NCBI GenBank assembly: GCA_029250945.1
Contig: JAQXEG010000030.1
Coordinates: 1-64,000, forward strand
DNA from: Yoonia sp.
GTDB taxonomy: Bacteria; Pseudomonadota; Alphaproteobacteria; Rhodobacterales; Rhodobacteraceae
Length of the DNA stretch: 64,000 nt
Direction: 5' to 3'
Part shown: in pieces, positions 54,952 through 64,000 of the stretch
Numbering within the stretch: position 1 is the first letter of the stretch
Layout: each line of letters starts with the position of its first letter
Position numbers and translations under genes: made by a program
Notes under the pieces: generated by a model
Databases searched by the model: none
What the model was told of the DNA's origin: nothing
Seen by the model: only the letters and a program-made list of their open reading frames with translations

Positions 54952-56096
54952 TAGTTGGACCCTCCTTCGTTGGTATTTCGACGCAGATCATTCAGGGGCA
55001 GATACGGCACAACACCTTGACCGCCGCCTTCGCCTTCATCCAGCAGGATGATATCGACTCCACCCAGCACATTTTCCATCGTTTCCAGATACAAACGCTT
55101 GCGGGTCACATCGGGGGCTTTTTCATACTCGGACAAAACAGCGGTAAAGCGGCTCGCCTCACCCACAGCTTCGTTCACAACTTGGGCGCGGTACGCCTCT
55201 GACTGTTCCAAAAGCTGCGCGGCAGAACCACGGGCCTCGGCCAGCACACGGTTGGCATAGGCATCCGCCACGTTTTGCAGACGGTCACGTTCCTGCTCGG
55301 CATCTTGCACCTTGCGGAAGGACGCGATCACCGGCTCGGGCGGATCGGCCTTGTCAAAGTTGACACGCACGATGTTCACGCCGCTGTCGTAACTATCCAG
55401 CGTTGTTTGAATTTCGTCGCGCAGACGGTCGGCAATCGCACCACGATCACGGTTCAAAATCGGTGCCAGTTCGGACTGTGCAATAATTTCGCGCATAGCG
55501 GATTCCGCAACAGCGGCAATCGTCAGGGGCGGATCGGCAAGGTTGAACAGATACATCTGCGGATCGGTGATGTTCCAGACGACCTGGAAATCAATGTCGA
55601 CGATGTTCTCATCACCAGTCAGCATCAAACCAGCCTCAAGACCGGACCGGCTTGTGCCGATGTCGATGTTGTTTTCCGACGTAACGGCCAAGACTTCGCG
55701 CGTCACGATCGGCCACGGCGCAAAGTTCAGGCCCGGACCGCCGGTTGAGCTGTAACGACCAAGCATCAGCTCGACCGACTGTTCTTCGGGCTTCACGGTA
55801 TAGAACGACGCCATCCCCCAAAGCACGACAGCGCCCAAAATCCCAAGGCCAATCGTTCCACGTGTCAGCAACGGACCACCGCCACCACCGCCCGGACCAC
55901 CACGGCCGGCGTTCCCGCCATTGCCGCCGCCGCCCATCAGAACGCGCAGTTGTTCGCGGCCCTTGTTGACCAGTTCATCAATCTCCGGGATGCCCTGCGG
56001 TTCGTTGGGTCGTTGTGGCCGGCGTGGGGGCTCATCGCCGCCATCGTCGCCTTTGTTACCACCGCCGCCCCATGGGCCACCGTTATTTCCTGCCAT
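54951..56096 (-). CDS. hflK: HflK, SPFH-domain modulator of FtsH
   Basis: The 381 residues begin with a Gly/Asn-rich cytoplasmic tail (MAGNNGGPWGGGGNKGDDGG) and a second Gly-rich run (about 58-75). A membrane helix lies at about 80-100 (TIGLGILGAVVLWGMASFY). The SPFH domain follows (VKPEEQSVELMLGRYSSTGGPGLNFAPWP, MREIIAQSELAPILNRDR). A helical tail rich in Glu and Arg (DAEQERDRLQNVADAYANRVLAEARGSAAQLLEQ) completes it. Partner of HflC with 1-nt gene overlap. The preceding gor gene is 70 nt upstream on the same strand. Confidence 0.95.
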   Translation of the reverse strand: MAGNNGGPWGGGGNKGDDGGDEPPRRPQRPNEPQGIPEIDELVNKGREQLRVLMGGGGNGGNAGRGGPGGGGGGPLLTRGTIGLGILGAVVLWGMASFYTVKPEEQSVELMLGRYSSTGGPGLNFAPWPIVTREVLAVTSENNIDIGTSRSGLEAGLMLTGDENIVDIDFQVVWNITDPQMYLFNLADPPLTIAAVAESAMREIIAQSELAPILNRDRGAIADRLRDEIQTTLDSYDSGVNIVRVNFDKADPPEPVIASFRKVQDAEQERDRLQNVADAYANRVLAEARGSAAQLLEQSEAYRAQVVNEAVGEASRFTAVLSEYEKAPDVTRKRLYLETMENVLGGVDIILLDEGEGGGQGVVPYLPLNDLRRNTNEGGSN

Positions 56097-56166
56097 TGTG
56101 CAAAAATTCCCTTAATCCACCCGTTATCGGGCCTTCCATTCTAATGTGTGTTAGGCGCCGCCAAAA

Positions 56167-57627
56167 TCAAGCGGTGCGCACAGGTTCCTTCATCGTCACC
56201 AGCTCTTCCGACATTGTCGGGTGAACGGCCACAGTGCGGTCAAAGTCTTCTTTTGTAGCGCCCATTTTGATAGCAATCGCGGCCAGTTGGATCATCTCGC
56301 CTGCGCCATCCGCGACAATGTGACAGCCCAACACGGTGCGGTTGGCCTTGGACACAACCAACTTCATCAAAACGCGGTCGGGGCGTTCGGCAAATGCGCT
56401 TTGCATCGGACGAAAAGAGGTGCAGTAGATCTCGACTTCTTCTTGCTCAGAGGCTTGTTCCTCGGTCAGGCCTACGGTGCCCATTTCAGGCTGGGTAAAC
56501 ACAGCGGACGGGATCAGATCGTGATCAACCTTTGTGGGTTTGCCGTTAAACACCGTATCCACAAACGCCATCGCCTCGCGGATCGCGACAGGGGTCAACT
56601 GCACGCGGTCCGTCACATCACCAATCGCAAAGATCGACGGAACAGCGGTCTGGCTGTATTCATCAACATCAATCGCACCGCCGCGTCCCAATTTAACGCC
56701 CGCGGCCTCAAGCCCCAAACCATCAGTGTTGGCCGCACGCCCCGTCGCAAAGATGACGTGTTGGAATACCTGTTCGGTGCCATTGCTGCCCTTGACCCAG
56801 ATCGGGCCAGCCGCCTCGGGGTCGGTATCGCTTTTGGGGTTTTCAGCCAAATCACGGGCCACATCAACGGGGGCGCCCATCGTGGTCTTGCTATCAGATG
56901 CAATGTCAATGTCCGCAGCCGGGGCCATTTCAACAATGGTGGTGCCAGTATGAATGTTGATCCCGCGCGATTGCATTGCTTCTGAAATCAGGCCGCAAGC
57001 CTCTTCGTCGAAACCGCGCAACAGCCCGGCACCGCGCACATACATTGACACGTTGACGCCAAGACCGTGCAAGATGCAGGCGAATTCACAGGCAATATAC
57101 CCGCCACCCACGATCAGCACATCCTTGGGCAGTTCTTCCATCAAGAATATATCGTTGGACACCAACCCAAGGTCGGCATTGGCCAAAGATGGGCGCACCG
57201 GATGGCCGCCCGTGGCAACCAGAATATGCTTGGCCGTAATCTTGGTGCCATCGGCTAATTTGACGGTATGAGGGTCGTCCAGCACGGCGCGGCTATCATA
57301 AATCATGACATCCGATCCATCCAATAGCTTGCGGTAAATTCCTTCAAGGCGGTCCAGTTCGGTATGCATTTTCTTGCGAAAGCCGCTCCACTCAAACTTG
57401 CCGATTTTCACATCCCAGCCATAGCTGGCCGCATCGTGCATCTGTTCTTCATAGCTGGATGCAAAAACCATTAGTTTCTTGGGAACACAGCCACGGATCA
57501 CGCATGTGCCGCCCATGCGGTATTCTTCGGCCAGCGCGACCTTGGCGCCCGTTGCAGACGCCACACGGGCCGCGCGCACACCGCCCGAACCGCCACCGAT
57601 TACGAAAAGATCATAGTCAAAACTCAT
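56167..57627 (-). CDS. gor: Glutathione-disulfide reductase
   Basis: FAD-dependent pyridine nucleotide-disulfide oxidoreductase of 486 residues that regenerates glutathione with NADPH. FAD fold FVIGGGSGGVRAARVA at residue 8. The redox-active cysteines are in GGTCVIRGCVPKKLMVFAS (about 40-58), the variant typical of glutathione reductase. ILVATGGHP is at about 137, NADPH fold VLIVGGGYIACEFACIL at about 168 and FAIGDVTDRVQLTPVAIRE at about 320. The C-terminal HxxxxEE is in AVHPTMSEELVTM, with catalytic His. A 30-residue insertion at about 245-275 is hydrophilic. It lies between rpiA and hflK on one strand. Confidence 0.95.
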   Translation of the reverse strand: MSFDYDLFVIGGGSGGVRAARVASATGAKVALAEEYRMGGTCVIRGCVPKKLMVFASSYEEQMHDAASYGWDVKIGKFEWSGFRKKMHTELDRLEGIYRKLLDGSDVMIYDSRAVLDDPHTVKLADGTKITAKHILVATGGHPVRPSLANADLGLVSNDIFLMEELPKDVLIVGGGYIACEFACILHGLGVNVSMYVRGAGLLRGFDEEACGLISEAMQSRGINIHTGTTIVEMAPAADIDIASDSKTTMGAPVDVARDLAENPKSDTDPEAAGPIWVKGSNGTEQVFQHVIFATGRAANTDGLGLEAAGVKLGRGGAIDVDEYSQTAVPSIFAIGDVTDRVQLTPVAIREAMAFVDTVFNGKPTKVDHDLIPSAVFTQPEMGTVGLTEEQASEQEEVEIYCTSFRPMQSAFAERPDRVLMKLVVSKANRTVLGCHIVADGAGEMIQLAAIAIKMGATKEDFDRTVAVHPTMSEELVTMKEPVRTA

Positions 57628-57726
57628 GGTGGCCGTCCTATTGCTGGATATTCATTTCACCTGCAACTTATGGACCCCACCCGCCAACTACAACGGGTTT
57701 CGCGAACCTGTGACCAAGAACGGTGT

Positions 57727-58512
57727 CTAGTCCGCGATTTCCGCGAACAGATTACCGTCGTCAAAGAAATCAAACTTGTTATCCGACACAACGCCATCAG
57801 TGATATCGCCGACCTCAACCCGCCCGTCGCCATAGCCGACGATTACCGTGTCACAAATGTCGATAAACAGCCCATTTTCCACAACGCCCGGGATTTGGTT
57901 CAACACAAGCGAGACCTGCTTAGCATTACTGATACGGATCAGGTTCAGATCGAGGATATAATTTCCCTCATCTGTGATAAAAGGCGCGTCCCCGTTCATA
58001 CGCAGCTGCGTGTTTTGCCCCAACACATCCAAACCGATCAACGTCTCTTCGATCAGTGTCTTTGTCGTCTGCAAACCAAAGGGGATCACCTCAACCGGCA
58101 GCGGGAATGATCCCAGCGTTTCCACCTTTTTGGACACATCCGCGATAATGATGACCTGATCGGACGCGGTCGCCACGATCTTTTCTTGCAGCAATGCGCC
58201 GCCGCCTTTGATCAGATTAAAATCGCCGTCATATTCATCTGCACCGTCGATCGTCAGATCAAGCCACTTTGCCTCATCGAGTGAAATAACCTCAATCCCG
58301 ACCTCACGGGCCAGTTGCGCGGTGCGTGTGGATGTTGGCACCCCTTGGATGCGCAGCCCCTCATCACGGACCTTTTCACCCAGACATTGCACCAGCCATG
58401 CAGCTGTCGATCCGGTGCCAAGCCCCACCTTCATACCCGATTTGACATAGTGACACGCCGTTTTTGCGGCAACAAACTTGGCTTTGTCAATGGGGGACAG
58501 ATCTTGTGGCAT
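57727..58512 (-). CDS. rpiA: Ribose-5-phosphate isomerase A
   Basis: Interconverts ribose 5-phosphate and ribulose 5-phosphate in the pentose phosphate pathway. The 261 residues start at ATG 58512 (MPQDLSPIDKAKFVAAKTA). Motifs are KVGLGTGSTAAWLV (about residue 28-41), IDLAIDGADE-type LDLTIDGADEYDGDFNLIKGGGALLQEKIVA (about 85-115) and GVVENGLFIDICDTVIVGYGDG (about 212-233). The Asp, Glu and Lys of the active site are present. Upstream of gor by 99 nt on the same strand. Confidence 0.96.
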   Translation of the reverse strand: MPQDLSPIDKAKFVAAKTACHYVKSGMKVGLGTGSTAAWLVQCLGEKVRDEGLRIQGVPTSTRTAQLAREVGIEVISLDEAKWLDLTIDGADEYDGDFNLIKGGGALLQEKIVATASDQVIIIADVSKKVETLGSFPLPVEVIPFGLQTTKTLIEETLIGLDVLGQNTQLRMNGDAPFITDEGNYILDLNLIRISNAKQVSLVLNQIPGVVENGLFIDICDTVIVGYGDGRVEVGDITDGVVSDNKFDFFDDGNLFAEIAD

Positions 58513-58670
58513 AAGCTGCGGCTCCAAAGGGGTAAGACAACTGCGTTAAACAACTGATAGGTTGGAACCGCCTGTGGGGCGAGGGGGAAACGTGATGGCC
58601 TGCGCAGGATTATTGGCCGAAACGTCGTTTTTACCCCTCATTGGTAGCAGGGATTGGTTATTAATTCGTT

Positions 58671-59345
58671 ATGACTGGGCCACTCACACTTTATTACGCA
58701 CCTAATAATGCCTCGCTTTGCGTGCGGCTGGCGTTGTTGGAAATGGGTATCCCGTTCGACACGGTGCTGGTTGATCGGTCCAAGGCTGGTCAGCACGATC
58801 CGGCTTATCTGGCGCTGAACCCCAATGGATTGATCCCGACGCTGGTCACGCCCCATGGCCCCATTTATGAAACCGCCGCAATCCTGCTGTGGCTGTCAGA
58901 GCAACACGGCGATGCATTAATGCCCAGCGCCCGCGCTGATGCGCTGCGCTGGCTATTCTGGCTGTCCAACACACTGCATCCCGCCATACGCATGAACTTT
59001 TACCCTGACAAGTATATAGACAGCGATCATATCCCTGCCCTTGTCCACGCCGTGCGGCACCAACTGATCGCACATTTCGCCCATTTGGACACCCATGCAG
59101 ATTGGTTGGAAAGTCGTGACGCAAGCCTACTGTCGGTCTATCTGCCCCCCATGATCCGCTGGGCCGCGCTGTATGGCGATGGCCCCCGTTGGTTCGAAAT
59201 AGACAAATCCCCACGTCTCGCCGCATTTGCGCGGTGGGCCGAACAGACGCCCGCTGCACATGAAGCAAGCCTTGCAGAGGGGCTTGGGCCCACGATATTC
59301 TCAGCCCCGCAACATCCAAACCCGCCAGAAGGAAGTGCCACCTGA
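58671..59345 (+). CDS. Glutathione S-transferase family protein
   Basis: The 224 residues have an N-terminal thioredoxin-like domain. TLYYAPNNASLCVRLALLEMGIPFDTVLVDR starts it, with N-x-S near the helix start as the likely GSH-activating region. GLIPTLVTPHGPIYETAAILLWLSEQHG (about 53-80) includes the cis-Pro IPTL and the E-T/S GSH gamma-glutamyl site. An all-helical C-domain follows. Class and substrate unclear. Its TGA overlaps the sdaA ATG (TGATG), so the two are coupled. Confidence 0.88.
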   Translation: MTGPLTLYYAPNNASLCVRLALLEMGIPFDTVLVDRSKAGQHDPAYLALNPNGLIPTLVTPHGPIYETAAILLWLSEQHGDALMPSARADALRWLFWLSNTLHPAIRMNFYPDKYIDSDHIPALVHAVRHQLIAHFAHLDTHADWLESRDASLLSVYLPPMIRWAALYGDGPRWFEIDKSPRLAAFARWAEQTPAAHEASLAEGLGPTIFSAPQHPNPPEGSAT

Positions 59346-60721
59346 TGTTTCTGTCCGTATTCGATATGTTCAAGGTGGGGATCGGCCCGTCATCATCCCA
59401 CACCATCGGCCCGATGGTCGCGGCAGCGCGGTTCCTTGACCATTTGCGCGCACAGCCCTTTGCCGTGGCAGGGGTTAAGGCATCACTGCACGGCTCACTT
59501 GCGTTTACTGGCGTCGGACATGCCACCGACAGGGCGACAATCCTGGGGTTGGCCGGTTTTCGCGCCGATGATTACGACGCGGACAAGGCCGAGGCTGAAA
59601 TGACCCGCATCGCGGATGAAAAAACCGTGCATCCCGCCGACCTGCCCGACCTGCGTTTTGATCCCAGATCTGATCTGGAATTCGACTATGGCCCCGCCTT
59701 GCCTGGTCACGCCAATGGCATGATCCTGAAGGGCACCGATGCCCAAGGCGACGTAATCACCCAAGTCACCTATTATTCCATCGGTGGCGGCTTTGTGCTG
59801 ACGGCGGATGAGCTGGCAGCAGGCAAGGACGCGAATGATGATCTGCCACCTGCGCCCTTTCCGTTCACCTCCGCCGCTGAAATGCTGGATATGGCCGCGC
59901 AATCGGGCAAATCCATCGCCGATATGAAACGCGCCAATGAACGGGCCTGCCAACCCGGTGTCGACATGGACAAAGGGATCGACCGTCTGTGGCAGGTTAT
60001 GACCGATTGCATTGATCGCGGCCTGCGGACCGAGGGCATCTTGCCCGGTGGCCTGTTTGTCAAACGCCGCGCCAAGGGGATCTATGACGCGCTGATGGCC
60101 GAGCGGGGCATGAACCTGTCCGCGCCCCATACGATCAACGACTGGATGTCGACCTATGCCATGGCCGTGAACGAAGAAAACGCCGCCGGTGGCCAAGTTG
60201 TGACCGCGCCCACCAACGGCGCGGCGGGCGTTCTGCCTGCCACGATCCGCTACTGGCTGGACCATGTGCCGGGCGCGACAATCGCCAAAGTGCCTGATTT
60301 TCTGCTAACCGCGGCAGCCATCGGGGGCCTTGTGAAGTTCAATGCCTCGATCTCTGGCGCCGAAGCGGGCTGTCAGGCCGAGGTGGGATCAGCCGCCGCT
60401 ATGTCCGCCGCTGGGCTATGCGCCGTCATGGGCGGCACCCCCGAACAGATCGAAAACGCAGCTGAAATTGCGCTGGAACATCACCTTGGCATGACCTGCG
60501 ATCCGGTGCGCGGACTGGTGCAGGTGCCGTGTATCGAACGCAACGGCCTTGGCGCGATCAAGGCGGTGTCTGCCGCGTCGCTCGCCCTGCGCGGGGACGG
60601 CACGCACCTTGTCCCGCTGGACGCCGCAATCGAGACGATGCGCCAAACAGGCGAGGATATGTCCGAGAAGTATAAAGAAACCGCCTTGGGTGGCTTGGCC
60701 GTTAACGTCCCGAACTGCTGA
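59345..60721 (+). CDS. sdaA: L-serine ammonia-lyase, iron-sulfur dependent
   Basis: Deaminates L-serine to pyruvate using a [4Fe-4S] cluster. The single-chain form of 458 residues starts [25 protein letters not shown] (residue 6-30, beta domain with the SSSHT substrate loop). The alpha domain has [22 protein letters not shown] (Cys about 345), [29 protein letters not shown] (Cys about 387 and 398) and the C-terminal Cys in NVPNC. It overlaps GST by 1 nt. Its 3' end overlaps the convergent thiamine kinase gene by 20 nt. Confidence 0.95.
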   Translation: MFLSVFDMFKVGIGPSSSHTIGPMVAAARFLDHLRAQPFAVAGVKASLHGSLAFTGVGHATDRATILGLAGFRADDYDADKAEAEMTRIADEKTVHPADLPDLRFDPRSDLEFDYGPALPGHANGMILKGTDAQGDVITQVTYYSIGGGFVLTADELAAGKDANDDLPPAPFPFTSAAEMLDMAAQSGKSIADMKRANERACQPGVDMDKGIDRLWQVMTDCIDRGLRTEGILPGGLFVKRRAKGIYDALMAERGMNLSAPHTINDWMSTYAMAVNEENAAGGQVVTAPTNGAAGVLPATIRYWLDHVPGATIAKVPDFLLTAAAIGGLVKFNASISGAEAGCQAEVGSAAAMSAAGLCAVMGGTPEQIENAAEIALEHHLGMTCDPVRGLVQVPCIERNGLGAIKAVSAASLALRGDGTHLVPLDAAIETMRQTGEDMSEKYKETALGGLAVNVPNC

Positions 60722-61370
60722 TTGCGCCCGCCAGATTTGCCAATCGGCCCCTTGGCAGGATCAGCAAGACGGGCGCGTCTGCGTCAACCCTGACCTGCGT
60801 CGCCGCCGCCGCATTGGACGGGCTGGCAAAGCCAAGCGGCGCCATGGCCGTGTGATCCACCGGCCAGCGCAGGCCCGTCGCAGTAACCTGCGCAGTGGCC
60901 AGCGGCAGGATCGACACCCGATCCCCGACTGATAGCGATAGGGTCACGCCCCCCCGCGGCACCACCGCTGTCACATCATCCGGCCCGATCAGGATCACAG
61001 GGCGATCCGCGTGGCGGCCCATCACGTCCAGCACAGCCAATGTATGATCCAACCGGCCGCCCGCGAATCCCACCGCATAAATCAACGGGGCCTGCACGCG
61101 GGTCAGCGCCTTTTCGAAATCGACGGTGTCCTGTTCGGCCACTTGGGTCGTGATATCTGCATAGCGTTGTCTGGCAGCAACCGACAGGCTGTCCAAATCC
61201 CCGATAACTGCAATCGGCGTTAACCCTGCGGCAAGAATATGGTCAGCCCCGCGATCCACCCCAACAAGATTTGGCGCAGGCGTTGGGAAAGTGTTAAGGT
61301 CCTTTGGTCCAAGGTCTGCACCACCCACCAGGACGATCGGATCAAATGTGTGAACAATCAAAGCTGCCAC
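60702..61370 (-). CDS. Thiamine pyrophosphokinase
   Basis: The 222 residues transfer pyrophosphate from ATP to thiamine. Motifs are LVGGADLGPKDL (about 15), VGVDRGADHILAAGLTPIAVIGDLDSL (about 37-63; the DxGxD-type ATP/Mg site) and EQDTVDFEKALTRV (about 79-92; the DKDxTDxxKAL-like site). AVGFAGGRLDHTLAVLDVM (about 99-117) carries the G-x-x-D-H signature. The C-domain is the beta-rich thiamine-binding part. The N-terminal extension before residue 10 is short. It is convergent with sdaA. Confidence 0.88.
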   Translation of the reverse strand: MAALIVHTFDPIVLVGGADLGPKDLNTFPTPAPNLVGVDRGADHILAAGLTPIAVIGDLDSLSVAARQRYADITTQVAEQDTVDFEKALTRVQAPLIYAVGFAGGRLDHTLAVLDVMGRHADRPVILIGPDDVTAVVPRGGVTLSLSVGDRVSILPLATAQVTATGLRWPVDHTAMAPLGFASPSNAAAATQVRVDADAPVLLILPRGRLANLAGAISSSGR

Positions 61371-61510
61371 CTTTCATTACGCGCCAAACCGGAAACATCC
61401 CTCAAAAGCGCCTTGAATTAATACCGAGTTTAACCCCGTGTTGTGCCGGATTGCGAACCAATTGATGGAAAACACACTCTCACTGGAATTGGGAGAAAGC
61501 GAGCAAAACA

Positions 61511-63489
61511 ATGGTTGAGTCGAGTAAGATTCTGACCGTTTCACACGGCACCTTTTCGTGCAAACTTGAGGGATTCGATGATTCCTTCGGCACGATGAAA
61601 GCAATTGCGGAATATTTCCGCGATCTGACTGCTGATGATCAGTATTTCGGGGCGGAACCACCGGCCCCTGACGCAAATATGTTGGCAAAAATCGCCGAGC
61701 GTGAAATTACGCGCCGCGTAGATGCCAGCACCGAAGACGGTAGCTGCGTGCGCAAGAGCGCCCGGCCCCTGCCATACCGCCACAGGTCGCGCAACCTGAT
61801 CCTGTGCAGGTGGCCGCTGCCGCCGTTGTCCCGCAACCCGCGGATGACACGGCGCAAGATGCAACTTTGCATGAACAATTCGAAACAGCCCACCCGGTCG
61901 CGACGCCGCCCGTGGCGGAGCCTGTCGCAGGGCCGGAGGCCGAAGATACTGTATCTTCACAGCTCGTGGTCTCCGGTCAGGTGGCATCCCCTGTGGATAC
62001 CCCTGATACGCCGCAGACGGATGATACCGACTATGGTGATCATCCCGACGCAGAGAGCGTAGCTGCCAAACTTCAGCGTATCCGCGCCGTCGTTGGCCAA
62101 GCACCTGCCGCGACAGATGGGGAATATGCCGAGGACCAGCACGCCCCCGCTATGCCCGCCATCAGTAATGCCGCAATTGCGGACATCGCCGACGACATGC
62201 CAGAAACGGACGCACCATCAGAGCCAGCGCAATCGGAAATCACATTTGACGCCCCGCAGACCGATGAGGATGACACATCCGAACCGGAATACGAGGCCGA
62301 GCCTGCGACAGATGACGACGCTATGCTGAATTCCTTGGCCGCCAAGATGGCCGCACAGGATGATGACATCGCCGACGCACCAGCCGCAACCGCACCAGAG
62401 GAATACAACGCCTCTGATCTGGCCGCCCTTGTGGCGCAGCAAGTCGCCGAAGACCCCGCACCCGCTGAGGCAAAACCCGCCCTACGTGCTCAGGTCCTGC
62501 GTCTGCGCAAACAGCCGATTGAAGCGCCTGAAGAGGCTCTGCAAGAGACTGCTACCGCTGACAACTTCGACTTTGTCGCCGATGATCTGGACGACGACGC
62601 CGACTATGCCGATGAAGAAGACATCATGGGTGTCGCGACGTTGGACGGGTTGGACGATCTGGATGCAAGCACCGCCGGAGCGGCAACTACCCTCTCTGCC
62701 GAGGATGAAGCCAACCTGATGGAGGAACTGGCCGAGGTTGAACGCGACTTTGCGGATGCCGATGACGTACCCATGGTCGCTGAGGCTGAGGCTGAGGCTG
62801 AGGCTGAGGCTGAGGCTGAGGCTGAGATCGAAGTCGATGCGCCAAAGCCGCGCAACAGCTTGCCGGACACGGATGACGCCATGATGTCAAATATCATGGA
62901 TCAAACCGATCAGCAGCTAAAGGCCGCCGTGGCCGCGACCGAAGCCGCCCATCAATTGGGCGACGAGACCGCAACAGCCGCAGAAGCCGAAGAGGCGTTT
63001 CGCGGTGATTTGAACGACGCGGTACGTCCGGGCAAACCAGTGCGTGTAGCCAAACCAACCAGCCGTTCAGCGCGTCCGCGCCCTGCGCCGCTGAAATTGG
63101 TGGCATCACAACAGATCGACACGCCGGATGCGGCATTTGCAGATGAAGGCCCCGTTGCCCCGCGTCGCGTCGCGGCACCCGTGGCCGAGGTCAGCGCAGA
63201 CACCGCCAGCAACTTTGCAGAGTTCGCCGAAAACATGAGCGCAACCGCGCTACCCGATTTGTTAGAAGCAGCCGCAACCTACACCGCCTTCGTCGAAGGG
63301 TCCGAGGATTTCTCGCGCCCGCAGATCAAGAAGAAGGTGCAGTTGGGGACCGGTGTGGAATTCAGCCGCAAAGATGGCCTGCGAGCCTTTGACACACTCC
63401 TGCGCCAAGGCCGGATCAGCAAGGTCCGAAGCGGCCGGTTCCAAATGTCAGACGAAACACGGTTTCACCCCGACACGATGGCCAGCTAA
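61511..63489 (+). pseudogene. Large acidic protein, conserved N-terminus, frameshifted at about 61740
   Basis: The N-terminal part ([49 protein letters not shown]) is read from 61511. At about 61736-61745 (GGTAGCTGCGTG) the sensible frame shifts to the one reading [15 protein letters not shown], which then runs to 63489. One missing base explains it. The joined protein is about 660 residues and very acidic. It contains (AE)8 and has a basic, conserved-looking C-terminus (SRKDGLRAFDTLLRQGRISK). No known domain is recognised. A canonical slippery heptamer is absent, so programmed frameshifting is unlikely. An internal ATG at 61804 could still give the 561-residue C-terminal part. Confidence 0.7.
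62779..62826 (+). repeat. Eight tandem GCTGAG hexamers encoding (Ala-Glu)8
   Basis: GCTGAG is repeated eight times without a single change, inside the acidic protein gene. Perfect copies imply recent slippage and possible length variation between strains. Confidence 0.95.
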
Positions 63490-63505
63490 TAATTTGAATT
63501 AAAAT

Positions 63506-63536
63506 AAAAAAGGCGGGGTTCATCCTCGCCTTTTTT
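63506..63536. terminator. Bidirectional rho-independent terminator
   Basis: AAAAAAGGCGGGG (63506-63518) and CCTCGCCTTTTTT (63524-63536) pair over 13 bp with one G-U, loop TTCAT. An A-run and a T-run flank the GC stem, so it serves both the acidic-protein gene and the convergent DUF2842 gene. Confidence 0.93.
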
Positions 63537-63541
63537 GCTTA

Positions 63542-63769
63542 CTAATTCTCTTCCGGTGCATCCGGGTCGGCCTGTCCGATACCCATGAACACCCTTTTGA
63601 ACGGGAACACCCATGCGATGCCAAGGAACACGTAGATCGCGAATTCGACGATCAGGGGGGCGCGGATTGCGATGCTCATGATCAGCACGGCGACCAGAAT
63701 GTAGATCGGCAGGAATACCAGCAGGAGGAGAAGCGACCAGCGCCGCCGTTGTTTGTATGTCAGGGCCAT
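63542..63769 (-). CDS. DUF2842 membrane protein
   Basis: The 75 residues start at ATG 63769 (MALTYKQRRRWSLLLLLVF) and form two membrane helices (about 11-32 and 41-57) with a basic N-terminus. The conserved tail reads GIAWVFPFKRVFMGIGQADPD, the DUF2842 signature. Function unknown. It begins 1 nt after the purA stop, so it is co-transcribed with purA, and ends at a bidirectional terminator. Confidence 0.9.
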   Translation of the reverse strand: MALTYKQRRRWSLLLLLVFLPIYILVAVLIMSIAIRAPLIVEFAIYVFLGIAWVFPFKRVFMGIGQADPDAPEEN

Positions 63770-63770
63770 A

Positions 63771-64000
63771 TCAGTCCGCAAATGGATCGGTTACAAGAAT
63801 TGTGTCTTCCCTTTCGGGTGATGTGGAAACTAGGGCCACAGGACAATCAATCAACTCTTCGATCCGGCGCACGTATTTGATGGCCTGCGCAGGTAGATCC
63901 GCCCAAGACTGCGCACCCTCGGTGCTTTCGGACCAACCGGGCATTTCTTCATAGACGGGGACGCACCGCGCCTGATCCTCGGCGGCAGTGGGCAGATAAT
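63771..64000 (-). CDS. purA: Adenylosuccinate synthetase PurA (3' part only)
   Basis: The reverse strand reads [39 protein letters not shown] and [20 protein letters not shown] to the terminal [15 protein letters not shown]. This is the C-terminal segment of adenylosuccinate synthetase, which converts IMP and aspartate to adenylosuccinate with GTP. The IGTGPxR-type region is replaced here by STSPERED, normal for the lineage. About 76 codons are inside the window; the rest lies beyond base 64000. Confidence 0.93.
   Translation of the reverse strand, partial: YLPTAAEDQARCVPVYEEMPGWSESTEGAQSWADLPAQAIKYVRRIEELIDCPVALVSTSPEREDTILVTDPFAD

Noticed and set aside
61730-61750. Programmed -1 frameshifting in the acidic protein gene
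   Set aside because: No slippery X-XXY-YYZ heptamer and no clear downstream pseudoknot; a one-base sequence or mutation event is simpler.
63757-63954. 65-codon plus-strand frame at the right edge
   Set aside because: It is antisense to the purA C-terminus, which reads clearly on the minus strand.

Overview
The window looks like a chromosomal segment of an alphaproteobacterium of the order Rhodobacterales (Roseobacter-type Rhodobacteraceae). The evidence is the GC-rich coding sequence, the lineage-typical gene set (DUF2484 next to murC, DUF1127 followed by CCUCCUCCC hairpins, DUF1636 in a B12-regulated operon, DUF2842 next to purA) and a division cluster without phage or IS genes. No mobile element, CRISPR array or rRNA was seen.

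Layout. (1) 1-14.7 kb, minus strand: most of the dcw division and cell wall cluster, read mraZ-rsmH-ftsL-ftsI-murE-murF-mraY-murD-(yhiN-like gene on the other strand)-ftsW-murG-murC-DUF2484. Its long structured leader ends in a terminator-like hairpin just before mraZ and resembles the UpsM leader sRNA of Rhodobacter sphaeroides. (2) 15-18.6 kb: a GNAT acetyltransferase, an Mrp/ApbC Fe-S ATPase, a 71-residue DUF1127 protein followed by seven consecutive CCTCC-loop hairpins (Cuckoo/CcsR-type sRNAs) and a strong terminator, then a divergent Lrp regulator and LysE exporter. (3) 18.7-27.3 kb: UvrD-type helicase, FMN 2-hydroxyacid dehydrogenase, pyruvate carboxylase with two LacI-type operator-like sites, a MAPEG protein, a CpdA-like phosphodiesterase and tRNA-Gly. 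(4) 27.5-33.4 kb: hisB-hisH and hisA-hisF-hisE, separated by opposite-strand pabB-pabC and a DUF2147 gene. (5) 33.4-36.0 kb: CoA-binding protein, a possible new structured RNA, YHS protein, degenerate zinc-ribbon protein, rlmB and tRNA-Tyr. (6) 36.1-40.7 kb: sterol desaturase-family protein and a cobalamin-riboswitch-controlled operon (DUF1636, then ABC ATPase, binding protein and permease).

(7) 40.9-50.6 kb: a frameshifted glycosyltransferase-like gene, metY, a SIMPL protein, a large proline-rich membrane protein with a secretion-pseudopilus-like layout, a Kef-type antiporter and divergent cobT/cobS. (8) 50.6-58.5 kb: a VCBS-type gene with an in-frame stop, coupled to a ferredoxin; a peptidoglycan-binding protein; degP; hflC/hflK; gor; rpiA. 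(9) 58.7-64 kb: GST-sdaA, thiamine pyrophosphokinase, a large acidic protein broken by a frameshift, DUF2842 and the 3' end of purA.

Functionally the window is mainly housekeeping: peptidoglycan synthesis and septation, histidine, folate, thiamine, B12 and methionine metabolism, membrane protein quality control (HflKC, DegP) and redox functions. The most unusual content is RNA-level: the seven-copy CCTCC hairpin array, the dcw leader RNA and the candidate RNA at 34 kb. Three otherwise well-preserved genes carry single-base-type lesions, which means either sequencing errors or recent pseudogenes.
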